Under the pieces are notes generated by a model. It did not search any database. It saw only the letters and a list, made by a program, of their open reading frames with translations, and had not been told where the DNA came from. DNA of 64,000 nt from Bacteroidales bacterium MB20-C3-3 (lineage in GTDB: Bacteria; Bacteroidota; Bacteroidia; Bacteroidales; UBA932), in the NCBI GenBank assembly GCA_035609245.1, contig CP141202.1, positions 620,001-684,000 of the forward strand, in the 5' to 3' direction. Position numbers and translations under genes: made by a program. Numbering within the stretch: position 1 is the first letter of the stretch; each line of letters opens with the position of its first letter. This document shows, in pieces, positions 35,754 to 45,079 of the stretch.

Positions 35754-36491
35754 TTATACTATTCCTCTCTCCTTTTTAATCTTTTCGTAGGCAACACTTA
35801 TTTTCTTGAACTTCTCCTCGGCTGCTCTCTGAACATCCGGACCCAGGCTTGAAACTTTATCAGGATGATGTTTAACCGCCATCTTTTTGTAAGCCCTCTT
35901 TATCTCATCGTCTGTTGCATTTTTATCTACCTCAAGAATCTGATAAGCTGCATCAATTCCTTTGTCAAACATAGCAAATACAGATTCGCTGTCCTGCAAA
36001 GGGATTGAGAGTGCTGCAGATATTCTTTTAAGCACAGCAATCTCATCGCTGCACACATCTCCATCTGCTCTTGCAATGCCTGTCAGATAGTGAAGCAACT
36101 GAAGCCTTGTTGCTGCGTTTGTGTTAATTCTGATTTGTGCGCATACAGATTCAATATTGACCTCTTGTTTTAAAAGGTCTCTTAAAAGCAGTGCTGCTTC
36201 AGAAGCGGCATCTTCTCCAAAATTTTCTGCGATAAACCTCTTAACATAATCAAGTTCACTTTTAAGAACTCTTTTATCTGCATTCATGATGGCAGAGGAG
36301 AGTACAAGAAGAGAGACCAAAAAACTATTCCTTTGTTCTACTCCGGAATAGACTCTTCTTCCTCTTCCTCCCTCTGTTACAACCTCGCCTTTATCAAAAA
36401 TTGAGCCTACTGCAAAACCAAGTATTCCGCCAATCGGCCCACCAAGCGCCCATCCAAGCGCTCCTGTTATCCATTTTCCGTAACCCATCAA
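35754..36491 (-). CDS. DjlA-like TerB/DnaJ-domain protein
   Basis: The 245 residues start with a glycine-rich membrane segment ([20 protein letters not shown]) as in DjlA, then a TerB-like helical domain at about 50-165, and a C-terminal J domain at about 177-243 with the HPD motif in [12 protein letters not shown]. DjlA is an inner-membrane DnaK co-chaperone. The order TM, TerB, DnaJ fits DjlA, though the function in Bacteroidota is not tested to my knowledge. It overlaps coaE by four bases. Confidence 0.88.
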   Translation of the reverse strand: MMGYGKWITGALGWALGGPIGGILGFAVGSIFDKGEVVTEGGRGRRVYSGVEQRNSFLVSLLVLSSAIMNADKRVLKSELDYVKRFIAENFGEDAASEAALLLRDLLKQEVNIESVCAQIRINTNAATRLQLLHYLTGIARADGDVCSDEIAVLKRISAALSIPLQDSESVFAMFDKGIDAAYQILEVDKNATDDEIKRAYKKMAVKHHPDKVSSLGPDVQRAAEEKFKKISVAYEKIKKERGIV

Positions 36492-37090
36492 ATTTCAGGT
36501 TTAAATCCGGTTTGATTAAAAATCTCCATCAGCTGGGGCAAGATTGCCCGCTTTCCGTCTGCAAATATAATGAAATCTGCCATTCTGATTCTCTCCTCAT
36601 CACTCCACTGTCTCTCCATCCTTGCTCTGACCTGCTCCTCTGTTATTGAATCCCTCTTTATTACCCTTCTGATTCTCTCCTCTTCCGGAGCAACCACCAC
36701 TATTATTTTGTCCGCAATTCCCCTGAATCCGGGAGTTTCAAGAAATATAGCCGATTCATATATTACAGCTTTATGTCCGTCCGCCTTAATACTCTCTCTC
36801 CATAAGAAAAAGTCCTTAAGAACCTCAGGATGAACAATATTATTAACCCTCTCCAGAAGAGATGGATCAGAGAATATCTTTGATGCCATAATATCTCTCC
36901 TTACACCATTTTCAGATAAAATATCATCACCCAATAAGTTTGCAAGTTTGGTTACAAGAAGCCGATTTGTGTTATACAGCTCTTTTGCTCTGATATCTGC
37001 AATATAGGCAGGTATACCCAGGGCAGACATAAGCCTCACCAGGTAGGACTTTCCGCTTCCGATACCTCCGGTTACCGCAAAACAAAACAT
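36488..37090 (-). CDS. coaE: Dephospho-CoA kinase
   Basis: Last enzyme of coenzyme A synthesis, phosphorylating the 3'-OH of dephospho-CoA. The 200 residues have the P-loop [14 protein letters not shown] (residues 4-17), DIRAKELYN as the substrate-site region, HPEVLKDFF near 86 and a lid segment [20 protein letters not shown]. Length fits the family. It follows the YbbR-like gene by 5 bases. Confidence 0.94.
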   Translation of the reverse strand: MFCFAVTGGIGSGKSYLVRLMSALGIPAYIADIRAKELYNTNRLLVTKLANLLGDDILSENGVRRDIMASKIFSDPSLLERVNNIVHPEVLKDFFLWRESIKADGHKAVIYESAIFLETPGFRGIADKIIVVVAPEEERIRRVIKRDSITEEQVRARMERQWSDEERIRMADFIIFADGKRAILPQLMEIFNQTGFKPEI

Positions 37091-37095
37091 AGAAC

Positions 37096-38082
37096 TTATT
37101 TTAAAGTATCAACTGACGCAACGGAAACCTCAACAAAAGGGGGATCAGCTCTCCATGAGAGAACACCTTTATTGTTTCCGCTCAACAGAACCTTTACAAC
37201 ACCATTTATTGAAGTCTCAAAATCATGATAATCAACTTCCATCGTAACAGATGCAGCATCATTGGGAGCCTCCCCAAACTTCTCACGGAAATAGAGAGTC
37301 ACCTCAGAGGGATTAGATTTTAATATTATACCATCGGGGACATTTACAAATGAGAGAGGCAGCTGAATGCTTTTTTCAACATATCTAACTATATCCATGG
37401 AGTATGATATATCTCCGGAAGAGAACCTTACACCCTTTTCCGGGATAAGCTCAACAACCCCCTGAACAGACTTGTCAAGATTTTGAAACTTCAGCTGTTT
37501 GGTAAAGACAGAGTCAATCTTTGAGAGGAGAGTACTCTCTCCATATAAAGTTACTGAGTCCGGTGACAGCTTAGGAGTTGAATTGAGAGTGTACTGTGGT
37601 GCATAGGAGATAATAAAATCCGGTTTGACAGGAACCCTTTTATTTGTCTGACCGGGGAAAAAATAAAACAATGTATCTGTAGCAAATGATTCAACAAAAA
37701 GAGTATTCCCGAATGACTGGATTAACCTGTCGTTAACATCCTTTACCAAAACATAAAAACCATCCGTAACACCTGCCCTCCTTCTGATCTCCCTCCTTTC
37801 CGGTGATATATATATTTTATTAATTGTTCCACTGTAACGATGCTGCAATATGTAAAACCCGGTTGCTTTACCCCTTACAATTAAATAATTTTCCGAATCA
37901 GCCTCTCCGCTTCTCCCTTCAAGGCCTGCTGATGCAGTAACTTTATACTGTAAATATACAGTGTAACTCTCTGACAACTTATGAATTGACCATATGACAA
38001 AAGCAAGAAAGAGACAGAACAAAAACAGTAAGATTTGTCTGCCCCTTTCGTAGGAAATATTGAAAATCCTGAGCTTTATCAT
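37096..38082 (-). CDS. YbbR-like (CdaR-type) membrane-anchored protein
   Basis: The 328 residues have a short cytoplasmic start, one membrane helix (ILLFLFCLFLAFVIWSIHKL) and an extracytoplasmic beta-rich part with YbbR-like repeats, recognisable in SPDSVTLYGESTLLSKIDSV and PSEVTLYFREKFG. In Firmicutes the relative CdaR regulates the diadenylate cyclase CdaA; no cdaA is next to this gene. The set nusB-yajC-ybbR-coaE is common in Bacteroidota. The exact role is unknown. Confidence 0.8.
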   Translation of the reverse strand: MIKLRIFNISYERGRQILLFLFCLFLAFVIWSIHKLSESYTVYLQYKVTASAGLEGRSGEADSENYLIVRGKATGFYILQHRYSGTINKIYISPERREIRRRAGVTDGFYVLVKDVNDRLIQSFGNTLFVESFATDTLFYFFPGQTNKRVPVKPDFIISYAPQYTLNSTPKLSPDSVTLYGESTLLSKIDSVFTKQLKFQNLDKSVQGVVELIPEKGVRFSSGDISYSMDIVRYVEKSIQLPLSFVNVPDGIILKSNPSEVTLYFREKFGEAPNDAASVTMEVDYHDFETSINGVVKVLLSGNNKGVLSWRADPPFVEVSVASVDTLK

Positions 38083-38097
38083 AATAAAGCCAATGAT

Positions 38098-38421
38098 TTA
38101 TTTTTGAGGGATATCAGTAATATCCTTTACAATTGAAGATTTATCAACTCTTATCTTTACATTGTTGTCAATCTCAAGGAAGATAAAAGTGTCTTTGTCG
38201 TTAACCTCGGCAACTCTGCCATAGATACCGCCGGCTGTAATTACCTTATCGCCTTTTTGAAGTGACTGGCGGAACTTAACAAGCTCTTTCTGCTTCTTTT
38301 GTTGTGGTCGTATCATAAAAAAATACATCACAACAAAGATTAGACCCATCATTATAAGGAAACTCCAGTTACCCGATCCGGCACCTGCAGGCTGCGCCTG
38401 TAAAAATGTTAGAAAATTCAT
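38098..38421 (-). CDS. yajC: Sec translocon accessory subunit YajC
   Basis: YajC associates with SecDF and the SecYEG channel. The 107 residues have one membrane helix (WSFLIMMGLIFVVMYFFMIR) followed by the hallmark RPQQKKQKELVKFRQSLQKG and GDKVITAGGIYGRV. Length and order are standard. It sits between nusB and the YbbR-like gene. Confidence 0.94.
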   Translation of the reverse strand: MNFLTFLQAQPAGAGSGNWSFLIMMGLIFVVMYFFMIRPQQKKQKELVKFRQSLQKGDKVITAGGIYGRVAEVNDKDTFIFLEIDNNVKIRVDKSSIVKDITDIPQK

Positions 38422-38453
38422 TTCTCTTTCTGTTAAAATTTATACAAAATTAA

Positions 38454-39401
38454 TCATTCTGACGAGCCTACCAAACCCCGGCCCCTCTTCTCTATCTGCC
38501 CATCCTTCATAAGGGATGCTATTACCTTATCCAGAATTCCATTTACGAATACTTTACTGTTGGGTGTACTAAAGTATTTTGAGAGCTCTACATACTCATT
38601 TATAGTAACTTTAACGGGGATATCCTGAAATTCAAAAGCCTCTGCAATGCCCATTACAATCAAAGCAGTATCTGTTGCAGCAAGCCTCTCAATATCCCAG
38701 TTTTGTAAATGTTTTCCCATTAACTCCATATATTTATCGTAGTGAATCATGGACTTTTCAAGCAATCTTACTGCATAATCCCTGTCGTCCTCTTTAAGAA
38801 ACACAGCAGGATGCTTAATTTTGGATGACTCTTTAAGAGTACTCAACCTTTTTGTTATAACATTTACAACATATTCAAGGTCATCAGTCCAGAATAGCGA
38901 TAAATCCTCCAGAACATCATGAAGTTCGTCATTCTCCTCAAACTCCTCCTCAAAAAACCGGATAATTAGATTCAGATCATTCTCAAATGAGTTTTCTGAA
39001 GACTCCATATACTCTTTAAAGTATTCAGAAGCAGACATAGAGAGAAAAAACTTTTTCACCAATGACTGATAATCATTCCACAGAAGCCCCCTTTTTTCAC
39101 AAAAAGTGAGAAGATCCGTGTTTTCTTCAAGCATAGCGATAACCCTGTTCTCTGCAAATCTCATATTCGGATTGCGCTCCTCATCACTGGGATGAAACTT
39201 CTTAAGACCTGTCTCAATTTTTGACTGTGCAATCTTCCTGACTGCAACGGGCAGGGTGAGCATAAAATAATATAATTCAAGACTCTTATCACAACTCATC
39301 ATAAGATCACTCACCGCTCCGGAGAGAGAGAGAGTCTCTGAGTTTACTTTTCCGAAAAGAATTTTGAAAACCTTAACCCTAATAAGCCTTCTGTTAATCA
39401 T
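38454..39401 (-). CDS. nusB: Transcription antitermination factor NusB (extended form)
   Basis: NusB binds BoxA RNA with S10 in rRNA antitermination. From ATG at 39401 it has 315 residues, twice the size of E. coli NusB; the NusB fold is in the C-terminal half (WDIERLAATDTALIVMGIAE, then VTINEYVELSKYFSTPNSKVF with VNGILDKVI), while the N-terminal part starts INRRLIRVKVFKILFG. The long form is normal in Bacteroidota. The upstream ATG extension to 39479 is rejected because it crosses the -7 box at 39438-39431. Confidence 0.92.
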   Translation of the reverse strand: MINRRLIRVKVFKILFGKVNSETLSLSGAVSDLMMSCDKSLELYYFMLTLPVAVRKIAQSKIETGLKKFHPSDEERNPNMRFAENRVIAMLEENTDLLTFCEKRGLLWNDYQSLVKKFFLSMSASEYFKEYMESSENSFENDLNLIIRFFEEEFEENDELHDVLEDLSLFWTDDLEYVVNVITKRLSTLKESSKIKHPAVFLKEDDRDYAVRLLEKSMIHYDKYMELMGKHLQNWDIERLAATDTALIVMGIAEAFEFQDIPVKVTINEYVELSKYFSTPNSKVFVNGILDKVIASLMKDGQIEKRGRGLVGSSE

Positions 39402-39430
39402 AAAATTTTGTTGAATAAGCAAATATTTTA

Positions 39431-39471
39431 CAAAGATAGGTTTTTGTGCACAAAAAATAATTTTATCTTTG
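39431..39471. promoter_or_regulatory. Divergent -7 boxes of nusB (minus) and the DUF3276 gene (plus)
   Basis: Minus-strand TATCTTTG (39438-39431) and plus-strand TATCTTTG (39464-39471) are an inverted pair of the same octamer 25 bases apart, each pointing at its gene. The plus box has a TTTG 17 bases upstream (39443-39446), a little closer than usual. Confidence 0.6.
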
Positions 39472-39496
39472 TCAGGCAAATCTAAATTGAACTAAA

Positions 39497-39844
39497 ATGT
39501 ACTTCGAAGACTTTGACATTAATGATTCACAGGAGAGGAACGGGGATGATGTTTTTTCAAAACCGGTGAGAGCCGGAAAACGCACCTACTTCTTTGATGT
39601 AAAGGCAACCAAGAACAACGATTACTACCTCACAATAACAGAGAGTAAAAGAAGAGTTGACCGTGACGGCAGATTCGTTTATGATAAACACAAGATATTC
39701 CTTTACAAGGAGGATTTTGAAAAATTCTCTCAAGGTCTTGAAGATATTATTAAATACATAAAAGAAAATGCTCCTCAGACTCAGGAAAAACCTGTCAGAG
39801 AGGGTGCGGGCTCATTTTCTGATGTGAATTTTGAAGAGTTGTAA
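39497..39844 (+). CDS. DUF3276 PUR-alpha-like nucleic-acid-binding protein
   Basis: The 115 residues contain a single PUR-type repeat: KPVRAGKRTYFFDVKATKNN, then DYYLTITESKRRVDRDGRF and VYDKHKIFLYKEDFEKFSQG. Family members (DUF3276) are conserved across Bacteroidota and resemble the ssDNA/RNA-binding Pur-alpha fold; a nucleic-acid-binding role is likely, the target unknown. The start follows a -7 box by 25 bases, and a strong hairpin follows the stop. Confidence 0.9.
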   Translation: MYFEDFDINDSQERNGDDVFSKPVRAGKRTYFFDVKATKNNDYYLTITESKRRVDRDGRFVYDKHKIFLYKEDFEKFSQGLEDIIKYIKENAPQTQEKPVREGAGSFSDVNFEEL

Positions 39845-39870
39845 ATAAACAATTTCAGAAAAAAAAAAGA

Positions 39871-39900
39871 GGCCAACTAAAAATTGCTTTTTAGTTGGCC
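39871..39900. terminator. Bidirectional terminator between the DUF3276 gene and tRNA-Cys
   Basis: A perfect 13-bp stem, GGCCAACTAAAAA with TTTTTAGTTGGCC, closes a TTGC loop. On the minus strand it is followed by nine or more T (complement of 39860-39869), so it best terminates the tRNA-Cys transcript; on the plus strand the following TTCTCTCTG is weaker. Confidence 0.85.
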
Positions 39901-39913
39901 TTCTCTCTGTTTG

Positions 39914-39984
39914 AGGTACCAAGCAGATTCGAACTGCTGTACACGGTTTTGCAGACCGCTGCCTAACCACTCGGCCATGGTACC
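39914..39984 (-). tRNA. tRNA-Cys (anticodon GCA)
   Basis: The minus strand folds as a complete 71-base tRNA: acceptor GGTACCA with TGGTACC, D arm GCCGAGTGGTTAGGC, anticodon arm GCGGT-CTGCAAA-ACCGT with GCA in the loop, short variable loop and T arm AGCAG-TTCGAAT-CTGCT. The discriminator is U, as expected for Cys. CCA is not encoded. Confidence 0.97.
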
Positions 39985-39996
39985 GGTTAGGGGATG

Positions 39997-40027
39997 CAAA
40001 TGTATGAATTTTTTTCATACATCCAAA
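39997..40027 (-). promoter_or_regulatory. tRNA-Cys promoter
   Basis: Minus-strand TTTG (40027-40024), a 19-base spacer and TACATTTG (40004-39997) match the consensus. The spacer is largely a palindrome, GTATGAA with TTCATAC (40002-40020), which may also serve as the 3' hairpin of the upstream EamA transcript. Confidence 0.7.
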
Positions 40028-40028
40028 A

Positions 40029-40928
40029 TCAGCTATGTTGTAACACCTTTTTATGTTTCATGTTGCTCACCAGTATTCCTGAAACAATGAGGGCTAATCC
40101 TGCAATTGTCAGGAGTGTAATTCGCTCACCTAAAACACGGTTAATAATTAAAAAAGAGAGCATTGGTGCCAGATAAATCATCTGAGTTACAACAATCCTG
40201 TTTGTTGCAATATTAAGGGCCTTATTCCATAATATAAAAGTTATTCCCATCTCAAACAGCCCTACATATACAGCTGCATATAGAGGAACACCAAATTCTA
40301 AAGGTTCCGGTGATATAAGAAATGCTATAAGAAGGAAAACAGATCCGGCTAGAAAATTTCTGAAAAGCTCCTCAACCGGCTCTTTTGAATTGTCAATTTT
40401 TAACATCCAGTATACAGCCCAAATCACTGTGCTGGCCAATATAAATATAATACCGGCAATTGAAAGTGTGCCGGAAGAATCAGCACCATCATTAAGTGAA
40501 AGCATAACTATTCCGGCAAAGCTTATCAGCACACCCAATGCCTGAATAACTCCTATCTTTTGTTTCATAAAGATTGCCATCAGCAAAATGAGAACAACCT
40601 GCCAGGAAAAATTCATAGGTTGTGCTATTTGAGCAGGGAGGAGAGAATAACCCTTAAAAAGTATGAGATAATATATAAAGGGGTTCATTGCACCTTGCCA
40701 AAGAGAATTGAGAACAACCCTCTTATCTTTAAGAGTTTTAATAGTATTAATCAAATTTCGGGTGTACCCCAGATATATTGTGAATACAATTAAAGCAGTA
40801 AGAGATGAAATTAAAAGCAGTGTTACTGCAGCCATTCCGGCAAGTGCAAGCTTGAATGCAGTTGCTACCGTGGCCCAAAAGAAGACCACAAAAGAGGCCA
40901 TAATAACAGCTTTTTTCTGCCTACTCAT
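40029..40928 (-). CDS. EamA/DMT-family transporter
   Basis: An inner-membrane metabolite exporter of the drug/metabolite transporter superfamily. The 299 residues form ten membrane segments in two EamA repeats; IQALGVLISFAGIVMLSLND ends the first repeat and ITLLTIAGLALIVSGILVSN the second. Substrate cannot be read from sequence. Its ATG overlaps the end of the M1 aminopeptidase gene by 8 bases. Confidence 0.85.
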   Translation of the reverse strand: MSRQKKAVIMASFVVFFWATVATAFKLALAGMAAVTLLLISSLTALIVFTIYLGYTRNLINTIKTLKDKRVVLNSLWQGAMNPFIYYLILFKGYSLLPAQIAQPMNFSWQVVLILLMAIFMKQKIGVIQALGVLISFAGIVMLSLNDGADSSGTLSIAGIIFILASTVIWAVYWMLKIDNSKEPVEELFRNFLAGSVFLLIAFLISPEPLEFGVPLYAAVYVGLFEMGITFILWNKALNIATNRIVVTQMIYLAPMLSFLIINRVLGERITLLTIAGLALIVSGILVSNMKHKKVLQHS

Positions 40929-43359
40929 CTCTTTTTGCCTTATTAAACAAATGGTCTGCCTGCTGAAGTAACTTACCCTTCAGTAATGGGTGAATGTCTG
41001 CGCTGTTTGTGTAGTTCAAAACATAGTAAGCAGCCCTATCCCCTCTCTGTCCGGATAGCAACGCCTGGAGCCAGTTTCTTGGGAAAAAGATATCCCCGGT
41101 TCTCTGAATCTCCGGAAGAATCTCCAAAGCAGGAGTAATATATTCAACAGCATCTTCTGACCTGGAGTAGTGACACAGATAGCTGAGTGCATTTATTGTC
41201 CGCGGCTCTATTACTCTGTTCTCTTTCATTAAAAGAGCTCTGAACATTGAATCTCTTACAGATTTATCTGGTGAAATGGATTTGAATACAAAGTTGAATT
41301 CCTCTATTCTGTCCTTACCATTTATATAAGTGAGTGCAACCCTACCTATCTCATCATACAACAAAGGATTCCTGAGTGCCGTTTCGTATGCAAGATTGAT
41401 AAAATCTCTCTCGCTGAGATTAAGTTCAGAATATTTAGCCGGATTTTTCAGAATATCATTAAGAAGCTTAGCCCAACTTTCACCCCATGCAAAACGGATA
41501 AGTGACCTGAAAGCTGTTAATCTTAAGTCTCCCTCTTTTGCTGATAAAGAGATCTTCCACAATAGGTCTGAGGCATGTTGAGATGCAATAGTTCCATGAA
41601 GATACCTGACATTTGTTGCGGCAAGGTAATTAACAGCCCTGTTAAAAACAATCCTGTCACTTTCAACAGGAAGAATATTGCATATAGCCTCTGAAAATTT
41701 CTCAGGGTTGATATAGCCTGCAACCATATTCTCGTATAGAGTTATTAAGAGAGAACCTCTTGTTAATGGGGTAAAAAGAGGCAATCTTTCCAGCAAAATA
41801 TCATTATTAAAGGAGTTTGTTATAAAAAGACCATAAGCCTTACCGTCTACATTGGGATATATAAATCCATCCTCAGATACTATATTGAGTATCTCTTGCT
41901 CCCACTCTAATCCCCTGTTAAAAGGATCTTTCTGTAATAATTTAACACCCCCGTTCTCAGCCGCAGATATTTTATATTCAGGTCTGCCTCTCTCCTTAAT
42001 CCATACATTGCTCCACATATTAAGGTCTGCCTCGGTATAGCTATCCAGTATCTCAATTAGATTATCCCAGGTGGCATTTGAGAAAGCATATTTCCTGAGA
42101 TACTCCTGTATCCCCTTCCTGAAGTTCTCTTCACCAATCATCCTCACCATCATCTCCATAACGACAGGTGCCTTGTTATAGATTATATTTCCATAAACCA
42201 ATCCGGCATTATTAAGGTTATCCAGAGGTTGTTGTACCGGATTTGCCCCAACAGTTCTGTCCTCTTCATAAGCCGGAGGAAAATAGCTATCTGTAAATGC
42301 AAGTTCATGGTCCATCTCCGGGAAAAGCGGAGTTACCATACGGGCAGCAAACCAATTGGCAAAGACCTCTTTTGTCCAGACATCGTCAAACCATTTCATA
42401 GTAACATAATCTCCAAACCACATATGAGCAGTCTCGTGAGCTATAAGTTTAGCTCTTGCAAATCTCTCGGCTACTGTGGGATTCTCGCTTATAAACAGAG
42501 TCCTGTCTGCATAAAGAGTTGCCCCGGCATGCTCCATCCCTCCATACTGGAAACCCGGAATAATAGCTATGTCGTATTTTAAAAAGGGGTAGTCAACTCC
42601 TGTATAATCCTCAAGCCATTTGACAGAAGAAAAAATCTGAGAAGCTATTGTATCGCACTGTGCAATTCTGTAAGGAAGAGTCTCTTTGTGAAATATCGAA
42701 ATACTCCTTTCTCCTGATTTTACTGAATGCTCGTTAAAAAGACCCGCAACAAATGAAAAAAGATAGGTAGGCAGAGGATCAGACGGGGCAAATCGTATAA
42801 AATCTGCCTCTCTTGATGCCGATGGTGCATTTGACATAGCAACCCAACCTTCAGGCAAATCAAGAGAGAGTTCATATACTGCCTTAATATCAGGCTGGTC
42901 AAAACAAGGGAAGAGTGTTCTGGCCCTGTCCGGGACTAAAAGAGTGTACAAAAAGTCCTCTCTTCTGTTTAACGATTGTTCCCCGGCAAGGAAATCAACT
43001 TTAACCTCATTTTTCCCCTTTTTAAGTACCCTTTTGCTTAAAACAAGGTGCTCTTCAACAATCTCCGGCTTAACTTCTGTGCCATTAACAACTATACTTT
43101 TAACAGGATTGATTGAATCGTGAAAAAAATCGAGCCAGAGAGTCTCCCGGTTCTTGAGTTCAAAATTGATTTGAGCTTTACCATGCACTAAGGAATCAAT
43201 ATGGTCCGGTATTGAAAAATGGAGTTTGTATCTTACCTGGGAAATATTGTTAAATCTATTATCTGCCAACTCTTTGCTCACACCTGTACCTGGCCCTATT
43301 AAACCAGATGTACATCCGGCCAGGATAGTTACAATAAGTATGAGAAAATATCTGATCAT
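40921..43359 (-). CDS. M1-family aminopeptidase, lipoprotein
   Basis: A zinc aminopeptidase of the M1 family. The 812 residues start with a lipoprotein signal (FLILIVTILAGCTSG, Cys16), so it is anchored outside the inner membrane. GGMEHAG at 273-279 is the exopeptidase motif; the zinc site is HETAH (308-312) with E331 eighteen residues later. The long C-terminal part has helical ERAP-like character. It overlaps the fRMsr gene by one base (TGATG). Confidence 0.93.
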   Translation of the reverse strand: MIRYFLILIVTILAGCTSGLIGPGTGVSKELADNRFNNISQVRYKLHFSIPDHIDSLVHGKAQINFELKNRETLWLDFFHDSINPVKSIVVNGTEVKPEIVEEHLVLSKRVLKKGKNEVKVDFLAGEQSLNRREDFLYTLLVPDRARTLFPCFDQPDIKAVYELSLDLPEGWVAMSNAPSASREADFIRFAPSDPLPTYLFSFVAGLFNEHSVKSGERSISIFHKETLPYRIAQCDTIASQIFSSVKWLEDYTGVDYPFLKYDIAIIPGFQYGGMEHAGATLYADRTLFISENPTVAERFARAKLIAHETAHMWFGDYVTMKWFDDVWTKEVFANWFAARMVTPLFPEMDHELAFTDSYFPPAYEEDRTVGANPVQQPLDNLNNAGLVYGNIIYNKAPVVMEMMVRMIGEENFRKGIQEYLRKYAFSNATWDNLIEILDSYTEADLNMWSNVWIKERGRPEYKISAAENGGVKLLQKDPFNRGLEWEQEILNIVSEDGFIYPNVDGKAYGLFITNSFNNDILLERLPLFTPLTRGSLLITLYENMVAGYINPEKFSEAICNILPVESDRIVFNRAVNYLAATNVRYLHGTIASQHASDLLWKISLSAKEGDLRLTAFRSLIRFAWGESWAKLLNDILKNPAKYSELNLSERDFINLAYETALRNPLLYDEIGRVALTYINGKDRIEEFNFVFKSISPDKSVRDSMFRALLMKENRVIEPRTINALSYLCHYSRSEDAVEYITPALEILPEIQRTGDIFFPRNWLQALLSGQRGDRAAYYVLNYTNSADIHPLLKGKLLQQADHLFNKAKRDE

Positions 43360-43850
43360 CAGAGAGAGATATCAGAGGAGAGAAGCAACTCAAGCCACCT
43401 TTTGTCTCTTTCATCAAAATCCCCGAGCTTATCTGAGTCAATATCAAGAACAGCTATCACTTTTCCATCCTTCATTACAGGAAGAACTATTTCAGATTTT
43501 GACAGAGAACTGCAGGCTATATGACCAGGGAATTTATCCACATCGGGAACTATAATAGTCTCTCCCAATTTCCAGGAGGTTCCACAAACCCCTCTGCCAT
43601 TAGCAATCCTTGTACAAGCCACAGGACCCTGAAAGGGACCGAGCACAAGTGAGCTGCCAAATGGGGAAGAGTCCTCCTTTACAATATAAAAACCAACCCA
43701 CCAAAAGCCAAATGCCTCTTTAAGGGCAGCTGAAATATTGGCCATATTCGCAATGGGGTCCTGCTCCCCCTCTGTAAGTGCTAAAATTTGAGGCAATAGT
43801 GATTCGTATACCGAGTCTTTATCTCCTTTTAATATTGTCAATGATTCCAT
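43359..43850 (-). CDS. msrC: Free methionine-(R)-sulfoxide reductase (GAF fold)
   Basis: fRMsr reduces free Met-R-sulfoxide with thioredoxin, using a GAF-domain fold. The 163 residues have the three family cysteines: C79 in ACTRIANGRG, C89 in GVCGTSW and C113 in HIACSSLSKSEIVLP. FWWVGFYIV and VLDIDS are also typical. Length matches. It lies between the RlmI-like gene and the M1 aminopeptidase gene and has no obvious promoter of its own. Confidence 0.92.
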   Translation of the reverse strand: MESLTILKGDKDSVYESLLPQILALTEGEQDPIANMANISAALKEAFGFWWVGFYIVKEDSSPFGSSLVLGPFQGPVACTRIANGRGVCGTSWKLGETIIVPDVDKFPGHIACSSLSKSEIVLPVMKDGKVIAVLDIDSDKLGDFDERDKRWLELLLSSDISL

Positions 43851-43873
43851 AAAAACGAACCTCTTTTATCAGT

Positions 43874-45079
43874 TTATTCAACATAAAGAACCAATCCTTT
43901 AAGGTACTCCCCCTCCGGATGATATATACTAACCGGATGATCTGCCGGCTGAGTAAGTCTGTGCAGAATTCTTACAACTCTGCCGGTAGCAGCCGCAGCA
44001 GAAAAAACAGCCTCGGCAAATGCAATTTTATCAACAACCTGAGAGCAGCTGTAAGTAAATATTATTCCACCGGGAGCGACTCTTGAAATCGCAGCTGCAT
44101 TAAGTCTTTGATATGCCCTGAGGGCATTTTGCATAGCGCCTCTGTGTTTTGCAAAGGCAGGCGGATCAACAATTATTAGGTCATAGCGGTTGCCGGAAGA
44201 TTCCCTTAGAAAGTCTATAGCATCTTCTGTAAACGAATTATGTACAATATCTTTGTCAATTAATCCTGCCTCTCTGTTAATTTCGATATTTCTCTCAAGC
44301 ATCTTCATAGCTTTTGCAGAGCTGTCAACAGAGTCAACAGATTTTGCACCTTTAGCCAGGGAGTAGATTGAGAAACCTCCTGTATAACAGAAGAGGTTAA
44401 GAACCCTTTTTCCTGAGGAGTATTTACCTAACAATTCACGATTGTCTCTCTGATCAAGAAAAAATCCTGTCTTCTGGCCATGAATCCAGTCAACAGAGAA
44501 GAGCAAACCATTCTCCTTTACAATCTCTTCACCCTCCCTCTTTCCATAAAGATACTGATCCATCAGATCCAGAGAGGCTTTAAAAGGAGCAGTTGAAGAA
44601 CTTTTATCGTATACCGCTGTGAGTTTATCTCCGTAAAGAACTCTAAGAGCCTCGGCAATCTCCTCCCTGGCAAGAAACATCCCTGCAGAGTGTGCCTGCA
44701 TTACAGCAGTTTTGCCATATATATCCACAATAAGACCCGGCAACATATCACCCTCTCCGTGGACAAGTCTGTATGTTGTATTATCAACCCTGACAACACC
44801 GGCACTCACTCTCAAACTATAAGCTGCACTAAGTTTCTCTGTCCAGAATCTCTTTCCCGGTACATTTTCACCAAATGAGAGCATTCTTACAGCAATTGAA
44901 CCAACCTGAAAATGGCCATAACCAAGTGTTCCACCCGCCGCAGATACAACCTCAACAATGTCTCCCTCTGCAATCTCACCCTCACTCCTGACAATAGCTC
45001 CGGAAAAGACCCATGGATGGAATCTCAGTATGGACTCCTCTCTTCCCCTTCTAAGTATTACTCTTTTTTTCATCTTCAT
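43874..45079 (-). CDS. rlmI: RlmI-like 23S rRNA (cytosine) methyltransferase
   Basis: RlmI methylates C1962 of 23S rRNA at C5. The 401 residues have an N-terminal PUA domain (RGREESILRFHPWVFSGAI), a middle segment with GQKTGFFLDQRDNRELL, the SAM site VLNLFCYTGGFSIYSLAKGA and the NPPY-type motif IIVDPPAFAKHRG, with the catalytic cysteine likely in FTYSCSQVV. It overlaps the upstream exonuclease gene by 29 bases (7 codons fewer if ATG 45073 is used). Confidence 0.9.
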   Translation of the reverse strand: MKMKKRVILRRGREESILRFHPWVFSGAIVRSEGEIAEGDIVEVVSAAGGTLGYGHFQVGSIAVRMLSFGENVPGKRFWTEKLSAAYSLRVSAGVVRVDNTTYRLVHGEGDMLPGLIVDIYGKTAVMQAHSAGMFLAREEIAEALRVLYGDKLTAVYDKSSSTAPFKASLDLMDQYLYGKREGEEIVKENGLLFSVDWIHGQKTGFFLDQRDNRELLGKYSSGKRVLNLFCYTGGFSIYSLAKGAKSVDSVDSSAKAMKMLERNIEINREAGLIDKDIVHNSFTEDAIDFLRESSGNRYDLIIVDPPAFAKHRGAMQNALRAYQRLNAAAISRVAPGGIIFTYSCSQVVDKIAFAEAVFSAAAATGRVVRILHRLTQPADHPVSIYHPEGEYLKGLVLYVE

